A stretch of DNA of 64,000 nucleotides from CALLPQ01 sp039819545 (GTDB lineage: Bacteria; Pseudomonadota; Alphaproteobacteria; Caulobacterales; Parvularculaceae), in assembly GCA_039819545.1 (NCBI GenBank), contig JBCBRS010000008.1, positions 62,001 through 126,000 of the forward strand, in the 5' to 3' direction. Within the stretch, counting starts at the first letter, position 1. The number at the start of each line of letters is the position of its first letter. This document shows positions 24,684 through 32,354 of this stretch, one piece after another. The notes under the pieces were generated by a model. The model did not search any database and had not been told where the DNA came from. It was given only the letters and a program-made list of their open reading frames with translations. A program made the position numbers and the translations under genes.

Positions 24684-25508
24684 TCATTGGGTGGAAAAGG
24701 TCACGGGCCCTGCCGCCTCGGTTCGGGAGAAATAGCCGATTGTCCCGGCAAAGGCGGACCCCTCATTCATCCGGGTTCGGGTGTAGGCAAGGACATCGCC
24801 GAGCGTGTCTCCATCAAAATCCGCATGGACCAGCGGCTGGACAACCACGGTCTGATCCTCCGCCGCAATCACATACCCTTCGGCGTCATCCATCCAGCGA
24901 ATGGTTGGCGCCGGGTTATCATCACCGGCAACGCTTGGGGCAACAGTGCCCGTTCGAGACCCCGGACGCGCACCGGAGAGTCTTAGAAAGGCCGCTGGGG
25001 CGACGGCTGCCAAGGCGTCTGCATCGAGCGTACCATTGGCAAAGTTGGTAGTGGTCGGCGGTGTCGCTTTTTCAAGATACTCCAGCAGCCCGCAGGCGCG
25101 CTGAAAGAAAGCCTCCCGCCGCTGGTCGCGCCCCGACAGGGCAAACCAGCCGAGACGGCGCATGCGGTTATAGTCCTCGCACGTTCGGCATTTGTCTGAT
25201 GATTCGGCCGCTTCCGGCGGTGAGGTCATGGTCACCTCGATGCGGTCGCCTCGACGATTGAGAAGATCTTCTTTCTGAAGCGCGGCCAACTTGGTCTTGC
25301 TGTAGCACCCTTTTTTGAGGCCGGTGAAATAGGGCGCATCCGTTAAGAGGCAAAACGTATCCGGCGCATCGCCCGAAAGCGGCGCCGACGCCCCGAGGAG
25401 CGCACCAACCGGTGCATCATCAGTGCCGAGGGTTGCCGATATGCCGATGGCACCGGCAATGCCCACGGCAGCGCCCATCAAGGATGTGGATTTTGTATCA
25501 AACTTCAT
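24684..25508 (-). CDS. Hypothetical protein with hydrophobic N-terminus and FG-GAP-like tail
   Basis: I do not recognise this 274-residue protein. Residues about 9-28 (LMGAAVGIAGAIGISATLG) are hydrophobic and could be a signal peptide or anchor. The middle holds a CxxC pair in DKCRTCEDYNRMRRLGW, plus isolated cysteines (TFCLL, GCYSK) that could form disulfides. The C-terminus has HADFDGDTLGDVLAY, like the calcium-binding DxDxDGxxD loop of FG-GAP or dockerin-type repeats. These features suggest an exported, redox-stable protein. It is isolated between a terminator and the DUF1489 gene. Confidence 0.6.
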   Translation of the reverse strand: MKFDTKSTSLMGAAVGIAGAIGISATLGTDDAPVGALLGASAPLSGDAPDTFCLLTDAPYFTGLKKGCYSKTKLAALQKEDLLNRRGDRIEVTMTSPPEAAESSDKCRTCEDYNRMRRLGWFALSGRDQRREAFFQRACGLLEYLEKATPPTTTNFANGTLDADALAAVAPAAFLRLSGARPGSRTGTVAPSVAGDDNPAPTIRWMDDAEGYVIAAEDQTVVVQPLVHADFDGDTLGDVLAYTRTRMNEGSAFAGTIGYFSRTEAAGPVTFSTQ

Positions 25509-25699
25509 GACCCCAATTGCCCCTTACGTCTTTGCCCGACCTGCAGCCGCCCGATCCGAGACGCGCCACCATCTTAAACACCAACGCTCCCAACGCACGA
25601 CCCAACCCGGATGAGCATAGGGCAATGCCCGTTCCGATGCCACGGGTCTAACACGCTGTGTGCCAATCAATTTAGCGCGCGAAAAACTGCAATCCAGTG

Positions 25700-26131
25700 T
25701 TAAAGAAGACCCAACTCGGCCAGTTCCTGTTGCAGGTGGGCTGGCACATCCTTGTTGCTGGTATCGCTCAGATCACGCGGCGCGTCTTCGGGTTTGAGAT
25801 ACCGCCAGCCCTGAAACGCCCGCCGCATTTGCGGCGCGGTGCGGATGATATCAGGCTTCATGAGCAGCGCTGTGCGCGCAATGCCGTCCTGACCGGTGAC
25901 CCGCTCAATCCGGGTGATTTCCTGCCGGCACAAAACAACGCCCTTGATCACCCAGTAGATTGAGCCGCCATCAAGAAGCTCCGCCTCACGGCGCGGATGC
26001 ATGCGGGTCACATGGTCATGCACAGCGCCAAGGCCGCGATGTTTATTCAATGAAACGCGCGATTTAACCCACGCTTCCTGATCTTCAACGCTGGGGGTCC
26101 CAACACTTAATTTTACCAGATGGATCGTCAT
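25700..26131 (-). CDS. DUF1489 family protein
   Basis: This 143-residue protein matches the alphaproteobacteria-restricted DUF1489 family: TIHLVKLSVG at the N-terminus, HVTRMHPRREAELLDGGS, YWVIKGVVLCRQ, and RRAFQGWRYLKPEDAP near the end. The start at 26131 is supported by GAGGTG upstream; a longer frame to 26179 adds an unrelated leader. Function is unknown. The family is soluble and widely conserved, and its presence supports the taxonomic assignment. Confidence 0.85.
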   Translation of the reverse strand: MTIHLVKLSVGTPSVEDQEAWVKSRVSLNKHRGLGAVHDHVTRMHPRREAELLDGGSIYWVIKGVVLCRQEITRIERVTGQDGIARTALLMKPDIIRTAPQMRRAFQGWRYLKPEDAPRDLSDTSNKDVPAHLQQELAELGLL

Positions 26132-26206
26132 CAACACCTCACCCGACGCTATGCATGCGAACGCCGCCATCAACGGCAAGCGCGTCGCTATGCTGCTTAA
26201 ACGAAA

Positions 26207-27178
26207 TTATTGGGCGATTCGGATGCGTGACAGTTCACGCGCGCGGTTGCGCTTGAGATCATGGCGGACCGAGCGTTTTACGAGCACGTAAAACAGAAGG
26301 TAGCAGGTTGCCGCGCCAACCGCCGCGATCCACATGGGTAAATGCTCAAACAGGAGGGCCACACGCTCATAGCCAAGGCCAAACTGGGCAGCGAGCCCCG
26401 GGAACTGTTGCGCCACAAACAAGACACCCCCCAGAGATGTCAGCCCGAAGGCTAACAGCCCGGCAAGCGCCGCCCCAATGGTCACCCCCATATCGGCGTA
26501 TTCTTCAGATTTGGAGATAATCATCTTCGTGGGATCACCCGACAAAGACTGTGTCGCTGCATAAAGTGCCCGCGCCCGGGCCGCTTGTTCCTCTGGCGAC
26601 AGACCGACCTTGGCAGCATCGGTGATGTCTTCAAAATTGGCGAGTGCAGCGGTCACATCAGATGAGCCTGCACCGATTTCCAGCTCGCACTCACTGGCCG
26701 GGGCCACATCACTGGTGGGCACCACAAGGGAGGCATCGGTGGGCATCAGGAACAGGGATTTCTCCGCAGCCCGCCGCCGCACAAGCCCGTCAAGCACCAC
26801 AAGCTCGCCATTGACCTTGGCCCGCGTCCACATTTCAAACGCCGCAGCCGCGCCGAGTTTATCGCCTTCGTTCAGTTTGCGCATCACCGTTGACCGGCGC
26901 CAATTCGCTTCCCCAATATTGAAGATCAGGGAGACAAGGGCGTCATGTTCATTCTGGTTCAGAGGCGCGCGGACGGTTTCGGCGAGGACCTGCTCAATCG
27001 GGCTCACATCATCGCGCAACATGCGCTCAGCATCTGATTCGGTGACACTCATCCCGTGACGCGCGGTCTTTGTGTGGCCGTAGCCCACAGACCATTGCTC
27101 ACTGGGGGCGTAGTGGGCAGCCATCCGCAAGCCCTCATACCCCTTGATGAGATTCAAGCCGGTTTCACCCGTTTTCAT
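26207..27178 (-). CDS. GH24 (phage-type) lysozyme with C-terminal membrane helices
   Basis: Residues about 1-150 are a T4/lambdoid-type lysozyme: LIKGYEGLRMAAHY carries the catalytic Glu, then VGYGHT, LNQNEHDALVSLIFNIG and ADGL-like VVLDGLVRRRAAE. The position usually held by the catalytic Asp (nine residues after the Glu) is Ala here. The remaining half is not phage-like: an Ala/Glu-rich linker, then two transmembrane helices (VTIGAALAGLLAFGLTSLGG and MWIAAVGAATCYLLFYVLVK) and a strongly basic C-terminus. There are no neighbouring phage genes. It may be a membrane-tethered murein enzyme or a catalytically weakened binding protein. ATG 27178 is chosen; the longer frame to 27259 is unlikely. 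Confidence 0.75.
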   Translation of the reverse strand: MKTGETGLNLIKGYEGLRMAAHYAPSEQWSVGYGHTKTARHGMSVTESDAERMLRDDVSPIEQVLAETVRAPLNQNEHDALVSLIFNIGEANWRRSTVMRKLNEGDKLGAAAAFEMWTRAKVNGELVVLDGLVRRRAAEKSLFLMPTDASLVVPTSDVAPASECELEIGAGSSDVTAALANFEDITDAAKVGLSPEEQAARARALYAATQSLSGDPTKMIISKSEEYADMGVTIGAALAGLLAFGLTSLGGVLFVAQQFPGLAAQFGLGYERVALLFEHLPMWIAAVGAATCYLLFYVLVKRSVRHDLKRNRARELSRIRIAQ

Positions 27179-27418
27179 ACCAGACCCACGCAACCTCTCT
27201 GCCTTCACAAGAAAATTACCACTTTCCAGACTGTAATGGTAGCCCGTGCACACGGGCACACGGCCGATGGCGAAGAGCTGTGTTAATTCGGCACGCCAGC
27301 CGACCCCAATGCGTCCTTGTTCTAGACATTTAGCGCGAATTCACGTCGCCTCTGGCATGAATTTTGGTACACTTGAATGAGTAAAGGGCTCGATCAGCGG
27401 GTCATATGAGGTGTGGTT

Positions 27419-27664
27419 ATGGGTAATGGTGCGGCGAATATCGTGGCCGCGTTGATCATCGCTTCGGCAATTGTGGGTAGTAATATGCTCGACGGGGGCC
27501 GCAAGTCGGATGGGCCACCGGCAACCGAAGACGAGTTCGACGCTTGGTTTGCCCGGGCCGTGGGTGATATCCGCAACGATATCGTGGTCAATTGCGGATG
27601 CTGCGGTGAGGGTGAGGCGAACGGCACGCCCGGTGCCAAAAGGATACCCACCCGGTCTTTTTAG
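27419..27664 (+). CDS. Short ORF with hydrophobic N-terminus, possible 5' part of a PEP-CTERM protein
   Basis: This 81-residue ORF has GAGGTG upstream of ATG 27419. Residues 5-22 (AANIVAALIIASAIVGSN) form a hydrophobic segment able to act as signal or anchor; an acidic stretch (ATEDEFDAWFARAVGDI) and a CGCC cluster follow. It ends TCT TTT TAG. A -1 slip on TTT at that stop would carry translation into the frame of the PEP-CTERM ORF that begins at 27715, and that frame is open from 27616. So it may be the N-terminal half of one gene, either frameshifted in this sequence or joined by programmed slippage. Alternatively it is an independent small membrane protein. Confidence 0.5.
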   Translation: MGNGAANIVAALIIASAIVGSNMLDGGRKSDGPPATEDEFDAWFARAVGDIRNDIVVNCGCCGEGEANGTPGAKRIPTRSF

Positions 27665-27714
27665 GTCCCCGCCCGGTTCCAAAACGGATCGCCGCTTATC
27701 TACCAGGCGATTTC

Positions 27715-28266
27715 ATGGAGGCGCGGCGGGTTCCGACCCCTGTGGGCGATAGCGTCGTCGGCCCGGATGTCACGCCGGTGCCGCCCTTGAATGTGGGTGC
27801 CATACCGCCCGGAACGGTGCCGCCGGGGACGGTGCCGCCAGCCTTCCCACCAGAGTTTCCCACCTTTTTGCCGCCGGGTTTTCCGGTGCCGCCAACCGTG
27901 ATCGTGCCGCCTTTTGCGCCGCCCCCTGATCCCGATGGACCTGATGGGCCTGACGGTCCAGATAATCCCGATGGACCGGACGGGCCCGATAGTCCGGATA
28001 ACCCTGATGGGCCCGATACACCGCGGCCGGAAGATCCGGGTCCGGACGGCCCTGCCCCCGACGATCCTGATGAGCCGACCCCTGAAGGTCCTGATCCCGA
28101 AGGTCCCAATCCGGAAGGCCCACCGCCGGGCGATGAGCCGCCTGACGGCCCTGACCCCGAGGGTCCACCGCCCACAGACGTGCCGGAGCCGTCGTTCTTC
28201 GCGATCCTTTTCGCGGCGGCTTTGGTCGCGCTCTACGCCTGGCGCCGCGAGCGGGCCAAGGCTTAG
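27715..28266 (+). CDS. Proline/aspartate/glycine-rich protein with PEP-CTERM sorting signal
   Basis: The 183-residue ORF is mostly low complexity: PPGTVPPGTVPPAFPPEFP, then repeated PDGPDGPDNPDGP units and PEGPDPEGP units. The C-terminus is a classic PEP-CTERM signal: VPEPS, a transmembrane helix (FFAILFAAALVALYAW) and the basic end RRERAKA. Such tails are cut and sorted by exosortases, usually in exopolysaccharide producers. A PEP-CTERM substrate must enter the Sec pathway, yet no signal peptide exists after this ATG. The missing export signal may be supplied by the ORF at 27419-27664 through a frameshift. The antisense strand reads as a Gly-Pro-Ser collagen-like ORF, which I regard as a shadow. 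Confidence 0.7.
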   Translation: MEARRVPTPVGDSVVGPDVTPVPPLNVGAIPPGTVPPGTVPPAFPPEFPTFLPPGFPVPPTVIVPPFAPPPDPDGPDGPDGPDNPDGPDGPDSPDNPDGPDTPRPEDPGPDGPAPDDPDEPTPEGPDPEGPNPEGPPPGDEPPDGPDPEGPPPTDVPEPSFFAILFAAALVALYAWRRERAKA

Positions 28267-28442
28267 CAACGCTCGGATTGTAAAGGCCCACCCCCGGCGG
28301 CCCACTCCCGGCGGGGAAGGACCGGTTGCTACCAATCACGACACAAATGGCATGACTTTGCGCCCGGATGGCTTGCATGAAACCCTCCATTCATCTGTGA
28401 TGGGTATTCACTGCTTTCGTTACGCCGAGGAGCCCCCCCTTC

Positions 28443-30008
28443 ATGCCTGTTTCATCACGTTCGCGCCTAGCGGCAGCCCTCACCGCCCTCACCATACCGC
28501 TTAGCGGTGCCCTTTGCCTTCCGGCACATGCACAAGCAAAAGTACAGGAGGGGACACCCTCGGCAGAGGAAAAAGAAAAAACCGAGCCCCGACGTTTTGT
28601 GAGCGAACACACGCTCACCCTCGGCGAGGAAGAGATCGGCTTCACCGCCATTGCCGGGGAAACCTTTATCAAAAACGAAAAGGGCGAGGATATCGCGGCG
28701 ATCTTCTCCACCTCTTACATCGCAAAGGGCCAAGACGATCCGCGCACACGCCCGGTCGCGTTCGTCTTTAACGGGGGGCCGGGCTCGGCCTCACTTTGGC
28801 TGCATATGGGGGTCTTTGGCCCTAAACGACTGCAATTACCGGTGGATGAAAACGGCAACCCGCTCGATGACGGTGCCCCGCCCTATGATATGCAGGAAAA
28901 TCCGTACTCGGCGCTGGATGTGGCCGACCTTGTCTTTGTGGACCCGGTGGGCACCGGTTTTAGCAAAGCGCTGGGCGATGAAGACCCGCAGCAATTCTGG
29001 GGCGTCACAGCCGATGCCAAATCCTTGCGTGAGTTTATCCGCCTGTGGCTGACGGAACATCGGCGCTGGAACTCTCCGAAATATCTCATGGGCGAAAGCT
29101 ATGGCACCACGCGTATTGCGGCCCTCGTTAATGAGCTGGAGGGCGGGCTCACCGATATCGCCATCAATGGCGCGGTTTTGATCTCTGTTGTGTTGAATTT
29201 TAATCTGGATGACACCGTGCCCGGCAATGCCGCTGGCTATGCGGGCTTGCTGCCCACCTATGCGGCCACCGCCTGGTATCACGACCAGATCGACCGCGCG
29301 CGCTGGAACAATGATCTCGAAGCGTTTCTTGATGAGGTGCGCCAGTTTGCTATCGAGGATTATGTGCCAGGCCTCATGCGAGGGCGTGATCTGCCTACGG
29401 ATCAACGCGATAGTATGGCCAACGCACTGGCAAGCTATATCGGTCTTGATAGTGATTATCTTGTGCGCTCGCATCTGACCGTCCGCCTACAGCCCTTTAT
29501 GCGGGAATTGTTGCGGGATCAGGGTGTCTCCGTCGGCCGTCTGGATAGCCGGTTTACCGGGGTCGAGGCCGATGGCGTTGGCCAAAACCCGGAATTTGAC
29601 CCGTCATTTTATGGTATCGATGCGGGCTATACCGCCGCCATGCTGGATTATTTCACCCGCGATCTTAATGTCGATATGATTGATCCGTACACGACAATTG
29701 GCGGGGTCAGAGACTGGGACTGGGCAACGCGCGAAGCGGGCGGTAGCCGGTCTTTCCTCAATGTGGCCCCCTATCTGGAGCGGGCCATGCGCCAGAATAA
29801 AGACCTGCGCATCCTCGCGGCCAATGGCTACTACGATCACGCGACACCGTTTTTTGCGACGGAGCTGACGTTCAACCAACCGGGTTTTGACGCAGACCGG
29901 GTGAGCCTGACCTATTATGAAGCCGGCCACATGATGTACATCCACGGGCCCTCGTTGGAAAAACTAGCCGAGGATGTGCGCCAGTTTATCCGCGACGGGG
30001 CCCGCTAA
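28443..30008 (+). CDS. Serine carboxypeptidase, peptidase family S10
   Basis: This 521-residue exported protein has a signal peptide (AAALTALTIPLSGALCLPAHAQA). It carries the S10 carboxypeptidase motifs FVFNGGPGSASLWLHMGVFG (oxyanion region), LMGESYGTTR with nucleophile S219, and a C-terminal His in YEAGHMMYIHG. The catalytic Asp is probably in the ANGYYDHATPFFATE segment. It would cleave C-terminal residues from peptides in the periplasm. Length and motif order match bacterial members. It forms its own unit, and two palindromes follow the stop codon and probably end the transcript. Confidence 0.93.
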   Translation: MPVSSRSRLAAALTALTIPLSGALCLPAHAQAKVQEGTPSAEEKEKTEPRRFVSEHTLTLGEEEIGFTAIAGETFIKNEKGEDIAAIFSTSYIAKGQDDPRTRPVAFVFNGGPGSASLWLHMGVFGPKRLQLPVDENGNPLDDGAPPYDMQENPYSALDVADLVFVDPVGTGFSKALGDEDPQQFWGVTADAKSLREFIRLWLTEHRRWNSPKYLMGESYGTTRIAALVNELEGGLTDIAINGAVLISVVLNFNLDDTVPGNAAGYAGLLPTYAATAWYHDQIDRARWNNDLEAFLDEVRQFAIEDYVPGLMRGRDLPTDQRDSMANALASYIGLDSDYLVRSHLTVRLQPFMRELLRDQGVSVGRLDSRFTGVEADGVGQNPEFDPSFYGIDAGYTAAMLDYFTRDLNVDMIDPYTTIGGVRDWDWATREAGGSRSFLNVAPYLERAMRQNKDLRILAANGYYDHATPFFATELTFNQPGFDADRVSLTYYEAGHMMYIHGPSLEKLAEDVRQFIRDGAR

Positions 30009-30019
30009 GCGAGCCCGTG

Positions 30020-30060
30020 TTCCCGGGCAAGCCCGGGCAGGCATCGCGCCGACCCGGGAC
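30020..30060 (+). repeat. Intergenic palindromic element, family 1, copy 4 (with insertion)
   Basis: Begins TTCCCGGGCAAG and ends GCGCCGACCCGGGA as in the other copies, but the centre is replaced by cccgggcaggcatc, which itself repeats the CCCGGGCA start. It lies 12 bases after the S10 carboxypeptidase stop codon. Confidence 0.55.
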
Positions 30061-30094
30061 CTGGTTTTGCATCTTCCATACCCTAATCAGGAAA

Positions 30095-30121
30095 CCCCGG
30101 CTCGCAGGCCGGGGATACGGC
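30095..30121 (+). repeat. Intergenic palindromic element, family 2, copy 1 (terminator-like)
   Basis: Perfect arms CCCCGGC/GCCGGGG around tcgcag, followed by ATACGGCTTTCTTTTC. A near-identical sequence with the same ATACG extension occurs at 58329. The pyrimidine-rich tail suggests it may end transcription of the S10 gene. Confidence 0.55.
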
Positions 30122-30155
30122 TTTCTTTTCTTAACAAACAATCGCCCAACACGCC

Positions 30156-30509
30156 TTAGTGGTGGATAACAATGCGCGCGCTGCGTGCAGCAGCGGGGAT
30201 GACGAGTGTTTCCGCAAGGGTCACCCCGCACGACAGCTTCACGGTGCTACGCCCATCGGCATCGGTTTGATTAACCAGAATATCATCGCCGCAATCCACA
30301 AAACTGCCAGCTTGCGTCTCCAAGACAAAAGACCAGCCCGGCGGGGCCATCACATGGACCACATCAATAACCCCGCCGCGATTTTCCCCAGCGGCAACGC
30401 CCGTGGCTGTTCCATTTGCACCGCGCGGCTTTTCCGCAGCGATTTGAGCGTCCGCGCCAGCACCGACACCCGAAATCAACCCGAAAACCGCAAGAAGCAA
30501 GGCACGCAT
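30156..30509 (-). CDS. Small secreted protein of unknown function
   Basis: This 117-residue protein starts at ATG 30509 with a clear signal peptide (RALLLAVFGLISGVGAGADAQ). The mature part is Gly/Ala-rich and then beta-like (VIDVVHVMAPPGWSFVLET, DGRSTVKLSCGVTLAETLVI), with two cysteines that could pair. It ends with RIVIHH. I do not recognise a family. A longer frame back to 30680 lacks coding character before the signal peptide. The opposite strand also carries a long ORF, but it shows no signal peptide, motif or ribosome-binding site. Confidence 0.55.
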   Translation of the reverse strand: MRALLLAVFGLISGVGAGADAQIAAEKPRGANGTATGVAAGENRGGVIDVVHVMAPPGWSFVLETQAGSFVDCGDDILVNQTDADGRSTVKLSCGVTLAETLVIPAAARSARIVIHH

Positions 30510-30822
30510 CGCGGCGGCAGCACCACCGCGCTGGGGACCAACGTTAAGACTTTGTTTACTTTCGGCACACATGCCCCCTTGCAGCGCAAGGGCCGGGCCG
30601 AACCGGACAAAAAGAGTGGCAAACGCTGTCGCGCAGACGTTATCGCGCGCAACGCAAATGCGAGTGGCGCGTGGCCGCAAATTCGACTAACTTTTCGTTA
30701 AAGATACGCAGCAGAACTGCTGTGCCGCGAAAAATCACGCAAGCGGGTGGTGCCTTGGCACACGGCGGTAAGACGGCCGTCAATAGAACCACACTCTCGC
30801 GTCTTGGAACAAGGACAGGTGC
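30510..30822. other. Intergenic region between divergent genes
   Basis: 313 bases separating the small secreted protein (-) and the SnoaL-like gene (+). It must hold two promoters, but I cannot point to confident -35/-10 pairs. No RNA gene or repeat is evident. Confidence 0.4.
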
Positions 30823-31242
30823 ATGACGTCGATTACTAAAACTGCCCGTGCCTTTTTTGAAGCCTGTGAATCCGGAAAGGGTTGGGGCGCCTGTGTGGCC
30901 TATTGCAGCGAAAATGCGACGTTCTCGGCGCAGTCCGAGCCGCTTCTCGAAATCAAGGCGCTGAGCGACTACGCGGACTGGATGAAGGGGCTGATTGATG
31001 GTCCAATCCCGAATGGGTCTTACGAGTTAAAATCCTTCGCCACGGACGAGGAGCGCGGACATGTTTGCGCTTATGGCGTTTTCAAGGGAACACATACAGG
31101 CGATGGCGGCCCTGTTCCCGCCACTGGAAAGAGTACCGCCTCCGACTACGCTTACGTGATGGAATTTGACGGCGGCAAGATTTCGCATATGACGAAAATC
31201 TGGCATTCGGGCATCGCTTTAGAGCAGCTTGGCTGGGCCTAG
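30823..31242 (+). CDS. SnoaL/ketosteroid isomerase-like (NTF2 fold) protein
   Basis: This 139-residue protein has the NTF2-fold pattern of SnoaL-like proteins: an N-terminal helix (TARAFFEACESGKGWGACVAYC), a cone-lining stretch (NATFSAQSEPLLEI) and C-terminal strands ending DYAYVMEFDGGKISHMTKIW. AAGGACAGGTGC precedes the ATG. Such folds serve as isomerases, hydratases or ligand carriers. No catalytic assignment can be made here. It is 65 bases upstream of the ATP-grasp-like gene on the same strand and may share its transcript. Confidence 0.78.
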   Translation: MTSITKTARAFFEACESGKGWGACVAYCSENATFSAQSEPLLEIKALSDYADWMKGLIDGPIPNGSYELKSFATDEERGHVCAYGVFKGTHTGDGGPVPATGKSTASDYAYVMEFDGGKISHMTKIWHSGIALEQLGWA

Positions 31243-31307
31243 TCCTTGCCTGCGCAAGCCGACGCATTTGAACGACCGCGTTGGCTGAAACTAAGGGAAT
31301 ACAAAGT

Positions 31308-32258
31308 ATGAACCTCTTCGGTGATTACGAGATTCAAGGCGGTACGCTGATCGCCAAAGAAACCGGCGCGCATATCCCGCTGACCACGTCTTTTATGTCC
31401 GAAGTTGTGCGGATTGGCAGCTTCGTTGGCTTTGTGAACGCCTTGAAAGCCACGCGGTTCCTGCGTGGGCATGAACCTCGCGCAAAAATCTCCTTTTTTC
31501 CGCGCAAGCCCCGCTCTTACTATCAGATTTGGCCAGTGTGTCAGATGGCTGACGTGAAGATCGTCGATGACCCGCGCGAGGCTGATCTGCACTTTTACTT
31601 TGAGGACCGGGAATTTCTCACCGGCCCCCGGCCCCAGCCATCGGCACGGCCATCTCTCAATGTGGGGTGCTATGACATCCGCAAGAGCGTGGTGGCCCGG
31701 CATTTTGAGCAGGTGTTCGGCTATGGGCTGGAGGTTGATCCCCTCACCCATCACGGGCCGGCGGTGGAAAAATCCGAAGGCAATGGCAAGCATGATGGCG
31801 AAATCGTTCAGTGCCCCCTGCCCGCCCCGAAACCGGGCAAGGTCTATCAGCGACTGATCGATAACACGTTTGACGGCGCTGACTTTGTGGATATCCGCAC
31901 ACCGGTGGTCGGCAATACAATTCCGTTTGTCTATCTGAAACGCCGTCGCCGCGCGACGCGGTTTACCAATGATAATGACCGGGTTGATCTGATCAATGCC
32001 GATGCGGTCTTGTCGGCATCCGAGCAGGCCCAGATTATCCGGTTTGCACAGTCCATGGCCCTCGACTTTGGCGGTCTTGATGTTCTGCGTAATCGCGAGG
32101 ATGGGCGGATCTATATCGTCGATGTGAACAAGACTGACATGGGCCCGCCCTCGGTTCTATCCGGACGCCAGAAGATGATGGCGATCCGCGGTTTGGGCCG
32201 CGCTTTCGCTCAAATGGTCGATGATCAGTTGCTGGCGCTGGACGGGCCCCGCGTTTAG
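31308..32258 (+). CDS. ATP-grasp-like protein of unknown function
   Basis: This 316-residue soluble protein is not clearly recognised. Its C-terminal third (MALDFGGLDVLRNREDGRI then YIVDVNKTDMGPP) looks like the metal- and ATP-binding end of ATP-grasp enzymes, where D-x-N residues hold Mg. The preceding LKRRRRATRFTNDNDRVDL could be a basic phosphate-binding strand. The N-terminal half (SYYQIWPVCQMADVKIVDD, ADLHFYFEDREFL) is unfamiliar. ATG 31308 follows AAGGGA; a TTG at 31281 is less likely. ATP-grasp proteins ligate carboxylates to amines or thiols, or act as kinases, but no partner here reveals the substrate. Confidence 0.5.
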   Translation: MNLFGDYEIQGGTLIAKETGAHIPLTTSFMSEVVRIGSFVGFVNALKATRFLRGHEPRAKISFFPRKPRSYYQIWPVCQMADVKIVDDPREADLHFYFEDREFLTGPRPQPSARPSLNVGCYDIRKSVVARHFEQVFGYGLEVDPLTHHGPAVEKSEGNGKHDGEIVQCPLPAPKPGKVYQRLIDNTFDGADFVDIRTPVVGNTIPFVYLKRRRRATRFTNDNDRVDLINADAVLSASEQAQIIRFAQSMALDFGGLDVLRNREDGRIYIVDVNKTDMGPPSVLSGRQKMMAIRGLGRAFAQMVDDQLLALDGPRV

Positions 32259-32354
32259 CGACTTTTCAGGTAGGCCAGTGGCGACCGGCATGCTTGAGAC
32301 GGGCAGCGGTTGAGTGCTATTGCGCCCCATGACCGTTGCACTGCCTGAAAACAA

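Noticed and set aside
26207..27178. Prophage, suggested by the lysozyme gene
   Set aside because: No other phage genes or attachment sites are present and the protein has a bacterial-type membrane tail.
27696..28175. Minus-strand Gly-Pro-Ser ORF resembling collagen
   Set aside because: It is the antisense of the Pro/Asp/Gly-rich PEP-CTERM ORF; repeats of GG-rich codons on one strand give GPS on the other. It has no start signal or sorting motif.
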